This document shows positions 46,407-53,633 of a DNA stretch of 56,195 nt, piece by piece. The notes under the pieces were generated by a model. The model was not told the DNA's origin and searched no databases. It saw only the letters and a list, made by a program, of their open reading frames with translations. Each line of letters starts with the position of its first letter. Within the stretch, counting starts at the first letter, position 1. Position numbers and translations under genes: made by a program. This DNA is from JASJBU01 sp039714735 (GTDB lineage: Bacteria; Pseudomonadota; Gammaproteobacteria; Chromatiales; Chromatiaceae), in assembly GCA_039714735.1 (NCBI GenBank), contig JBDLIT010000010.1, positions 1 through 56,195 on the forward strand, given 5' to 3'.

Positions 46407-46754
46407 ATGGCTGGTGGACCCAGACAGGGTATTCTCTCTCTCACGATCAAGGATAAAAATGCCTTGTACGCGGCCTATATGCAGTTTGTACAGAACGGCG
46501 GTCTGTTTATTCCAACCACCAAACAATACAAGCTGGGGGATGAGGTCTTCATGCTCCTGACCCTGATGGATGAGGCTGAAAGACTACCTGTGGCAGGAAA
46601 AATCATCTGGATTACGCCTGTAGGGGCGGAGGGCAACCGGGCGGCAGGTATTGGCGTTCAGTTCAGCGACCAGGACGGTGGCGCAGCCCGTAACAAGATT
46701 GAAGGATACCTCGCTGGCGCCCTCAAGTCGGATCGTCCCACACATACTCTCTAA
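46407..46754 (+). CDS. pilZ: PilZ domain protein
   Basis: A 115-residue PilZ of the type IV pilus branch. Features are GILSLTIKDKNALYAAYM, GGLFIPTTKQYKLGDEVFML, KIIWITPVG and GIGVQFSDQDG. It lacks the RxxxR and D/NxSxxG c-di-GMP-binding residues, as in the PilZ proteins that act in pilus assembly. It lies between holB and tatD, the usual place. Confidence 0.93.
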   Translation: MAGGPRQGILSLTIKDKNALYAAYMQFVQNGGLFIPTTKQYKLGDEVFMLLTLMDEAERLPVAGKIIWITPVGAEGNRAAGIGVQFSDQDGGAARNKIEGYLAGALKSDRPTHTL

Positions 46755-46793
46755 GCTCCATTTCTGAAGTACTCAACTAGGACTGTTAACAGC

Positions 46794-47579
46794 ATGCTGG
46801 TGGATTCTCATTGCCATCTGGATCGTGTCGATCTGGAGCCTTACGCTAACGATTTCAGTCGATTTGTCAGCCAGACCCTTGAATCTGGCGTGGAACATAT
46901 GCTTTGTGTCTCGATTGATTTAGAGTCCTGGCCAGCCATGGTCTCCTTGATCGAGGATTATCCGCAGATCACCATGTCAGTAGGTGTACACCCCAATGAC
47001 CGGGATCGCCATGAACCAAGCCCTGATGAACTGATCGAACTCTCCAACAAGCCCAGAGTCGTTGCGATCGGGGAAACTGGTCTCGACTATTTTCGCAGTG
47101 ATGGTGATCTTGACTGGCAGCGCGAGCGTTTTCGCACCCACATCAGGGCGGCAAAGGGCTGTGACAAACCACTGATCATTCACACCCGAGCTGCAAAAAC
47201 GGATACCATTCAGGTCATGCAGGAGGAGGGGGCTGATATTCCCGGTGGGGTCATGCACTGCTTCACGGAGGATTGGCCGATGGCGAAACAGGCTCTCGAA
47301 TTGGGTTTTTATATCTCATTTTCAGGCATCATTACCTTCAATAATGCAGCAGACCTGCGCGAAGTCGTTAAACAGGTGCCCCTGGAACAGCTGCTGATCG
47401 AAACGGACTCACCCTACCTGGCCCCGGTTCCATTCCGTGGAAAATCCAATCAGCCACGTTACGTCAATCAGGTCGCTGAATGTGTTGCGGGACTGAAGGG
47501 GATGTCCACAGAAGCCCTTGCTGAACAGACGAAAGACAATTTCTTTAGATGTTTTCCGATGGCCAAACCAGGAGGTTGA
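46794..47579 (+). CDS. tatD: TatD family deoxyribonuclease
   Basis: A 261-residue metal-dependent hydrolase. Metal and active-site motifs are MLVDSHCHLDRVDL, MSVGVHPND, AIGETGLDYFRS, PLIIHTRAAKTDTI, GVMHCFTEDWPMA and LIETDSPYLAPVPFRGKSNQ. It is the YcfH-type member that ends the holB-pilZ cluster. The putative role is a 3'-5' DNase or nucleotidic hydrolase. Confidence 0.94.
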   Translation: MLVDSHCHLDRVDLEPYANDFSRFVSQTLESGVEHMLCVSIDLESWPAMVSLIEDYPQITMSVGVHPNDRDRHEPSPDELIELSNKPRVVAIGETGLDYFRSDGDLDWQRERFRTHIRAAKGCDKPLIIHTRAAKTDTIQVMQEEGADIPGGVMHCFTEDWPMAKQALELGFYISFSGIITFNNAADLREVVKQVPLEQLLIETDSPYLAPVPFRGKSNQPRYVNQVAECVAGLKGMSTEALAEQTKDNFFRCFPMAKPGG

Positions 47580-47661
47580 CAACCCTGAGTTTGAATAGCA
47601 GACTCCACTCCTTATTGCTGAAGAGCACATGCCCTCACCATTCTAGGTTTTTTATCACCCA

Positions 47662-47748
47662 GCCCGGGTGGCGAAATTGGTAGACGCAAGAGACTTAAAA
47701 TCTCTCGACCTTTGGGTCGTGCCGGTTCGATTCCGGCCCCGGGCACCA
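47662..47748 (+). tRNA. tRNA-Leu (anticodon UAA)
   Basis: An 87-nt tRNA with encoded CCA. Acceptor GCCCGGG pairs with CCCGGGC. The anticodon arm AGAGA-CTTAAAA-TCTCT gives UAA, the T-loop is GGTTCGATTCC and the long variable arm CGACCTTTGGGTCG is typical for tRNA-Leu. It lies 82 nt after tatD and 14 nt before the end of the convergent response-regulator gene. Confidence 0.97.
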
Positions 47749-47762
47749 TATCCCGGCCAGCC

Positions 47763-49118
47763 TCATTTTGGTTGTATCAATCCATAATGTTGGATCAATC
47801 TGCGAAGTCGGGGACGAGAAACTCCTAGGATGTCGCAGGCCTGTCCCTTGTGCCAGTTTGTGCGATTCAGGACGCGCATGATGTGTGCTCTCTCTATCTC
47901 GTTCAGGCTATGTTTCTCCAACGGTTTATCACCCACAGTCATTCCGTCGAGTGTTGTGGACATCGAGGACGGCAGTAGGTCCAAGGTCAATGAATCACCA
48001 CGCGAGAGAGCAATACTTTTCATCAATACGTTTTCCAGTTCGCGCACATTCCCGGGCCACTCATATCGTTCCATACACTCAAGCACATCTTTACCGATGT
48101 GAGTAATATTCCGGTGCAGTTCCTTGTTGATCCGGCCCAACAGGACTTGCAGTAAGTCCATCAGATCCTCCTTACGCTCACGCAGGGGTGGCAGATGGAT
48201 ATTGACCACCTGCAGACGGTAGTACAGGTCTTCGCGGAAGGCGCCCAGTTTGACCTTCTCAGCCAGATCGGTGTTGGTGGCGGTGATGATTCGCGCATCG
48301 GTGGTCAGAGCCACTTTGGCTCCCAGCGGGGTGTACTCCTTGTATTGGAGAACACGCAGCAGTTTGGCCTGCATGGAGGGGGAGAGTTCGCCTACTTCAT
48401 CCAAAAATATGGTGCCACCCCTGGCCAGGGAGAATTTGCCCTCCTGGTGTCCAACCGCCCCGGTAAAGGAGCCTTTTTCATGGCCGAACATGTCAGATTC
48501 AAGCAGGGTCTCCACGATAGCCGCGCAGTTGATGGCGACGAATGGCCCGTTGGGGTTTTCTCCGGAGCGGTGAATGGCGCGGGCGACCAATTCCTTACCG
48601 GTACCCGATTCACCGGTAATCAGAACGGTGGCTGGGCTCTTGGCCACCAGTCCGATGGTTTTGAAGACTTCCTTCATCGAACGGCTGCGGCCGACCATAG
48701 TGAGGGTGTCACCTGCATCCACCGGGCTTGCCGCGGTGAGAAAATTATCGTTGTTCTCGGAGGCCGTTATCAGTTTGGTGATGGCGCTATCCAGTTCGTC
48801 GATGTCAATGGGTTTATGGATGTAGTCGTCGGCGCCCTGTTGCATCGCCTCGATCGTGCTCTCCATGTCGTGAAAGGCGGTGATCATAATGACGTGGGTA
48901 TTCGGTAAACGGTCTTTGAAGTCAGGTAGGCCTTCCAGCCCGGAGCGTCCAGGCATACGAATATCCAGAATGATGATGTTTGGAATAAATTGCCGCGTCT
49001 TTGTAAGTCCATCATCCACACTATGCGCCATTTCGACTTGGTAGCCCTGACTGCGTAAATGGAGTTGTAGGGTTTTGCAACTGGCGACATCGTCATCGAC
49101 GATCAGGATATTGCTCAT
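47763..49118 (-). CDS. sigma-54-dependent response regulator (NtrC family)
   Basis: A 451-residue regulator. Receiver domain (1-118) with IIILDIRMPGRSG, AAA+ sigma-54 activator domain with Walker A GESGTGKELVARAIH, the sigma-54 contact loop GSFTGAVGHQEGKF and Walker B GGTIFLDEVGEL, and a Fis-type helix-turn-helix end (NWHKGQACDILGVSRPRLRR). It overlaps the partner kinase by 4 nt. It should activate sigma-54 promoters in response to that kinase; target genes are not visible here. Confidence 0.95.
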   Translation of the reverse strand: MSNILIVDDDVASCKTLQLHLRSQGYQVEMAHSVDDGLTKTRQFIPNIIILDIRMPGRSGLEGLPDFKDRLPNTHVIMITAFHDMESTIEAMQQGADDYIHKPIDIDELDSAITKLITASENNDNFLTAASPVDAGDTLTMVGRSRSMKEVFKTIGLVAKSPATVLITGESGTGKELVARAIHRSGENPNGPFVAINCAAIVETLLESDMFGHEKGSFTGAVGHQEGKFSLARGGTIFLDEVGELSPSMQAKLLRVLQYKEYTPLGAKVALTTDARIITATNTDLAEKVKLGAFREDLYYRLQVVNIHLPPLRERKEDLMDLLQVLLGRINKELHRNITHIGKDVLECMERYEWPGNVRELENVLMKSIALSRGDSLTLDLLPSSMSTTLDGMTVGDKPLEKHSLNEIERAHIMRVLNRTNWHKGQACDILGVSRPRLRRLIQHYGLIQPK

Positions 49119-51727
49119 GATGTGGCGTTCTCCATCTTCTGGAACTCAGTATTTTCAGTCTTATGGGGTGTTACCGGAAGGGTCACAATGACACAGGCGC
49201 CTTGGGGTTTGCTGGCTTCCAGCGTAATGCCGGCCAGGTGTTGATCAAGGATGCGTTTGACGATTGCCAGGCCCAGTCCAGTGCCTTTGGCGCGGGTGGT
49301 GAAAAAGGGTTCGAAGAGTTTTTCCATCTCGTCAGGATTGACGCCGGAGCCGTTATCCCTGATCTCCACACGAATCGCGGTGCCTTCTGCTCCAAGCTCC
49401 AGCATGGCATCGATATCGATACGGGGGTCTAGTACGCCTTCAGTGGCTTGGGCAGCATTAGAGATCAGGTTGGAAAAGACCTGACGCAGCTTGGTGGCGT
49501 CACCGTAAAGTGTCGGCAGACCCGCTTGGTAATTGATATTCAGCATGGCATTGCTCTCATCCAGCCTGCGCTGAGAGATACTGGCGGCCATATCGATTAC
49601 TTTATCGATGGTGATCCAGTCTGACTTCAGGGCGTCGGGGCGGGAAAAGGTCAACATGTCGGAGAGGATGTCGCCCATGTATTGGATCTGTTCGAGGGAG
49701 ATCTGCCGGAGCTCATTGATCTCCTGATTGGCCGCGATTGCAGGAGCCTTGCCCAGGATCTGCAAGGTCATTTTGACCGATGAGAGCGGATTGCGCAGAT
49801 CGTGGGCGATCATACTGGCCATGCGCCCCATCGCCGCCAGGGTCTGGGAACGGGCAAGCTCCAGATTTCTCGCCACCACCTCATCCTGTAGCCGTTTCTG
49901 CTCAGTGATGTCCTCTTTGACCGCCAGAAAATGGGTGATCTCACCTTGTGGATTACGGATCGCGGAGATGGCTGCAGACTCCCAGTAGAGCTCGCCATTC
50001 TTTTTGCGGTTGTGGAACTCACCCCGCCACTCTTGGCCGGCTCTTACGGCAGCCCAGAGGTTGTTGTACTCCTCAGTCGATGTTTCACCCGATTTCAGCA
50101 GTTTTGGGTTGTGTCCTTTGACCTCCTCGAAACTATAACCGGACACTTCGGTGAATTTTGGATTGACGTACTCGATATTACCATGGGTGTCGGTTATCAG
50201 AACGGTGCTCGGACTCTGTTCCACCGCCTGATAGAGCTTGAGTAGCTCGATCTCCGATTCGCGTTTTGTGGTGATGTCTTCACCGATACCGGTGACGCCG
50301 ATGACATTGCCCTCAGCATCGTAGGAGAGGGTATTGTTCCAGGCAATTAGACGCAGGCTGCCATCACGGGTCATGACCTGGTTTTCATAACGGGACGGGA
50401 ACTGTTCAGGACTACCCATGCGTTCGATGGTGTCGGCGATCTCGTGCTTGAGCTCATTAGGGGCAAATTTACCCAACCAAGCCTCTCCTATCACTTCACT
50501 GCGCGACCAGCCGGTCTTTTCAAGAAAATAGTCGTTACAAAAGGTCACTACCCCTTGTCTGTTCAAGGCCACGGCGGCTAGGTCCATGTTCTCCAGAGTA
50601 TGCCGGAAACGCTGTTCATAATCCCTTTGCGTCTCTGCCACCCGGTGCCGGAACTGAGAATGAGCCACAAACCAGGCGCCCAACAAAATCAGGACAAACA
50701 TCGACAGATAGAGGGCAAAATGGTTCTGAACAAAAAAAGTCGGGGTGGCGGAAAGCTGTTGCGGAGAGATACGGGAGACAATCTTCCAGTAACCGTGGGT
50801 TTCCGCTTCGTTGGTGGTTAGCCAACCTTTCGAGTTGGTCGCCTCCAGTGCTGCCTGCAATGGATGGATGGTGGTAAACGTAAACATGCCATCATTCGTC
50901 TGAAACTGTCCACTCTGCTGACGCGTGATCACCTGCCAGGCATACGGGCTGAGTTTTTGAAAACGGGTCTCTTTGCCGAACATGAAACCCCATTCATTCT
51001 CTTCTTGCGGGTTGCTGAGCCAGTATCCGTCGCTGTTGACCAACTCAATGTGATCGGCGATATTTGCTGCGGAACGGGTGAAGTCATCGATCATCCGCTC
51101 ACCGAAATAGTTGAGCAGAATAATGCCCCGTTTGCCGCCATGACTGTCGAATACCGGGGTGCCGAAGCGAATCATGGGTTTGAGGGGATACTCTATCTGT
51201 CCCCCTTCGATGTTCAGGTCCAGGGGAGAGAGATAGATACCTCCCTCAACCTGCGCCATGGCTTCGCGAAAGTAATATCGGCTGGCCTTGTTCTGTAAAT
51301 CCCCCTCTGGAACAGACTTGGTTTTGCCGCTGTTGTAGTTGACCCGAACGACCTCCATCCCGTTACTGTCCAGGAAGCGAATCTGGTCGTAGAGGCCCTT
51401 TTTTGCGGCAAAAACAGAAAACTCCTGGGCAATTCGTTGCCTGTCTTCTGCGCTGGTCGCATCCAACAGTCCCTGACCTTTGATGTGTTCGGCCAGAAAC
51501 ATCAGGTCGCCCGCGATGGAGGCAATGTCTGAAACCACCATTCTTTTGGCTAGATCCACGTTAAGGGATTCGCTCGCTTCGCGGGCTGATCGCTCCGTGG
51601 TGTAGAAGGTGTAGTAGTGCATCGAGCCGACAACAACCAACACCAGACACAAGGGCAGAAAAATACCCATGAAACCTTTGAACAGGCCCATGCGGGTGAT
51701 GGGTGCTGGCGGCGGTGTTATCGGCAT
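49115..51727 (-). CDS. membrane PAS sensor histidine kinase
   Basis: An 870-residue kinase. One membrane segment near residues 16-37, a ~300-residue periplasmic sensor region of dCache type (YYFREAMAQVEGGIYLSPLD, RFGTPVFDSHGGKRGIILL), a second membrane segment (FALYLSMFVLILLGAWFVAH), two PAS domains, the HisKA box MIAHDLRNPLSSVKM and the HATPase motifs NLISNAAQA, DNGSGVNPDE and GTGLGLAIV. It pairs with the NtrC-type regulator downstream. The upstream small membrane gene overlaps its start by 10 nt. Confidence 0.95.
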   Translation of the reverse strand: MPITPPPAPITRMGLFKGFMGIFLPLCLVLVVVGSMHYYTFYTTERSAREASESLNVDLAKRMVVSDIASIAGDLMFLAEHIKGQGLLDATSAEDRQRIAQEFSVFAAKKGLYDQIRFLDSNGMEVVRVNYNSGKTKSVPEGDLQNKASRYYFREAMAQVEGGIYLSPLDLNIEGGQIEYPLKPMIRFGTPVFDSHGGKRGIILLNYFGERMIDDFTRSAANIADHIELVNSDGYWLSNPQEENEWGFMFGKETRFQKLSPYAWQVITRQQSGQFQTNDGMFTFTTIHPLQAALEATNSKGWLTTNEAETHGYWKIVSRISPQQLSATPTFFVQNHFALYLSMFVLILLGAWFVAHSQFRHRVAETQRDYEQRFRHTLENMDLAAVALNRQGVVTFCNDYFLEKTGWSRSEVIGEAWLGKFAPNELKHEIADTIERMGSPEQFPSRYENQVMTRDGSLRLIAWNNTLSYDAEGNVIGVTGIGEDITTKRESEIELLKLYQAVEQSPSTVLITDTHGNIEYVNPKFTEVSGYSFEEVKGHNPKLLKSGETSTEEYNNLWAAVRAGQEWRGEFHNRKKNGELYWESAAISAIRNPQGEITHFLAVKEDITEQKRLQDEVVARNLELARSQTLAAMGRMASMIAHDLRNPLSSVKMTLQILGKAPAIAANQEINELRQISLEQIQYMGDILSDMLTFSRPDALKSDWITIDKVIDMAASISQRRLDESNAMLNINYQAGLPTLYGDATKLRQVFSNLISNAAQATEGVLDPRIDIDAMLELGAEGTAIRVEIRDNGSGVNPDEMEKLFEPFFTTRAKGTGLGLAIVKRILDQHLAGITLEASKPQGACVIVTLPVTPHKTENTEFQKMENATS

Positions 51728-52050
51728 TGCTGATCTAGGTGCATTTGCAGTCGTAGGATGTAATCATCAAGCGCTTCGTTACTCTCTCTCGGAACCAGAA
51801 ACGTAAGCCGCGCAGCAATGATATAGGGTTTTCGGTCTCCATCCCCGGCGGGCGTTTGCTCGGTCAAAACCTTACGCACCCTCTCGATGATCTGCACCGG
51901 ATCCTGGCAATAGCGCGGCATGGTAACGTTGCCTGAATACCACTGGGCGGCGGATGAGATGCCGAGCAGGATCAGCAGTACGATCACAATCAACCGTAGT
52001 GGGCTGAATGGCGGTTTCTCCTCCAGATTGATGTTGTCAGTATCGGACAT
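51718..52050 (-). CDS. small membrane-anchored protein of two-component operon
   Basis: A 110-residue protein of unknown family. A cytoplasmic N-terminus is followed by one membrane segment (LIVIVLLILLGISSAAQWYS) and a ~65-residue domain outside the membrane with two cysteines (PRYCQDPVQ and DQQCR at the end) that could form a disulfide. The gene overlaps the kinase start by 10 nt and lies 5 nt after hemG, so all are probably one transcript. I infer an accessory sensor for the kinase. Confidence 0.75.
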   Translation of the reverse strand: MSDTDNINLEEKPPFSPLRLIVIVLLILLGISSAAQWYSGNVTMPRYCQDPVQIIERVRKVLTEQTPAGDGDRKPYIIAARLTFLVPRESNEALDDYILRLQMHLDQQCR

Positions 52051-52055
52051 GCGCT

Positions 52056-53462
52056 CTACTGTGCGATGGCGAAAGGTTGCTGCATGGGCGTTGTCTGCAG
52101 CCGGTTTGCCAGCACCCGGGCGATCGTTTGCGCCGTGCGCTTGCCCTGGAATATGCGCTCGCGCACGGCGACTCCACCCATATAGTTTGCATTCAGGTGC
52201 AATCCCGGCAGCAGGTCCAGATGTTCACCAATGGTTTCAAGGCGTTGCTGGTACTGGCCGTGGTAGAGTGGCAGGCCTTTTTCATGCCTGTCCATTCTGA
52301 CATAGTCGGGATCACTGCTGATACTCAACAGTGGCTTAAGTTTTTCCAACACCAAAGAGACGATCTTCTCGTCGCTCTGCTGCAGCTGTTCCGGGTGCAG
52401 GGCGCCGCCAAGATAGGTTGACAGCAGGGCCTGGCCCTTGGGAGCTCGGCCCGGAAAGAGCCGGCTCATCCACAGATTGCCGTTAAAGGGAAGATGGTTC
52501 TTAGTGGAGACCAGAAATCCGGTGCCATCCAGCGGTTGGTTGATTCCCCGTTCCGCCAATCCCAGGTGAAGTACCCCGACGGGACTGTATTCGATCTCTG
52601 TCAGCAGGCCAGCCAGCTTTTCGTCCGTGTCGCTGAGTAACTTAGCGGCGCTATCAGCGGGTGTGGAGAGGACCAATTGCCGGACCAGCACGGAGCGTTT
52701 TCCGTCAGCGGTCTTGGCGGTGACCTGCCAGCCGTCTTGATCACGCCGGATAGTGGAAACCTTCAGACCCAAGTGAAGCTCGATGCCCTCGGTGCGGGCC
52801 AGCGTGTCGGTCAGTTGCGACATGCCGGAGCGAAAAGAGAAGGTATCCGCCTTATTGGCCCGGCGGCGTTTCAGCACGGCATTGATCAGCATGCCCATGG
52901 TCAGGCTGCCGTAACGTTGTTCCAATTTCGTCAGGCGAGGAAGAACGGCACGTGCTTCGGCCTTGTCCGGATCGGAAGCCAGGGTGCCGGCGATGAAGGG
53001 ATCGATGACAGTCTCAAGGATCTCCCGGCCCAGGCGGCGGGAGATAAAACTGCTGACCGTTTCGCTCTCATCCCTCCCGCGCTGGATAAAGATCTCAGCC
53101 GCCAGACGCAGCTTCGCTTTCCGGCTCCATAGCGGCGAGGCCATCAGGTCAGGTAGTTTCATCGGCACGGCAGTCAGCCGGTTGTGCCGGATAATATAAC
53201 GCTTGAGCGATTCGTCGCGGGTCTGTTTGTGCTCCTCGAGGCCGCATTGTTGGATGAGCTGATCCACCTCTGGGTGGTAATTGACCAACAGCCCTGCCGC
53301 CCGTTCGGTCAGGTAGCCTTGATCGGCGGTCGTTCTGATCTTCCCACCGGCACGATCATCCGCCTCCCATACCTCAGTGCTGATGCCTTGCCGGGCAAGC
53401 CACCAGGCTGTGGAGAGGCCGGAGATACCGCCGCCGATGATCAATACGTCTGTTTCGCGCAT
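52056..53462 (-). CDS. hemG: protoporphyrinogen oxidase (oxygen-dependent, HemG/HemY type)
   Basis: A 468-residue FAD enzyme. Rossmann motif VLIIGGGISGLSTAWWLARQ, the FAD ribose segment EADDRAGGKIRTT and a C-terminal NYMGGVAVRERI. It oxidises protoporphyrinogen IX to protoporphyrin IX in heme synthesis. It is followed by the small membrane protein and the kinase and preceded by the radical SAM gene with a repeat element between. Annotation as PPOX is more likely than another amine oxidase-like flavoprotein. Confidence 0.9.
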   Translation of the reverse strand: MRETDVLIIGGGISGLSTAWWLARQGISTEVWEADDRAGGKIRTTADQGYLTERAAGLLVNYHPEVDQLIQQCGLEEHKQTRDESLKRYIIRHNRLTAVPMKLPDLMASPLWSRKAKLRLAAEIFIQRGRDESETVSSFISRRLGREILETVIDPFIAGTLASDPDKAEARAVLPRLTKLEQRYGSLTMGMLINAVLKRRRANKADTFSFRSGMSQLTDTLARTEGIELHLGLKVSTIRRDQDGWQVTAKTADGKRSVLVRQLVLSTPADSAAKLLSDTDEKLAGLLTEIEYSPVGVLHLGLAERGINQPLDGTGFLVSTKNHLPFNGNLWMSRLFPGRAPKGQALLSTYLGGALHPEQLQQSDEKIVSLVLEKLKPLLSISSDPDYVRMDRHEKGLPLYHGQYQQRLETIGEHLDLLPGLHLNANYMGGVAVRERIFQGKRTAQTIARVLANRLQTTPMQQPFAIAQ

Positions 53463-53507
53463 AACTTGTTTATTGAGTCACGGAGATGTGTCTTATTAAA
53501 GCGGCCA

Positions 53508-53615
53508 TTGAATAGCCGATATGCCCAGGCGAGGGGCGCCGTGAATACTTCCTTGTAGGCTTGACAACGGCATCCCTGCCGTCGACACCCTCACCTGAGC
53601 ATGTCGGCTATCCAA
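53508..53615 (-). repeat. palindromic hairpin element, copy 2
   Basis: Arms 53508-53534 and 53589-53615 are 27-bp reverse complements with four transitions. On the minus strand the core has the hairpin GACGGCA-GGGA-TGCCGTT (7 bp incl. one G:U) and TAC-AAGGAA-GTA. Core and outer ends match copy 1 at 19348-19451, but the inner arms differ while remaining self-complementary. It lies between the radical SAM gene and hemG. Confidence 0.85.
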
Positions 53616-53633
53616 CATACCTCTTAGTAAATC

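Noticed and set aside
47576..47604. Promoter for tRNA-Leu starting at TTGACA 47576
   Set aside because: The hexamer overlaps the tatD stop, and no acceptable -10 lies 16-18 nt downstream.
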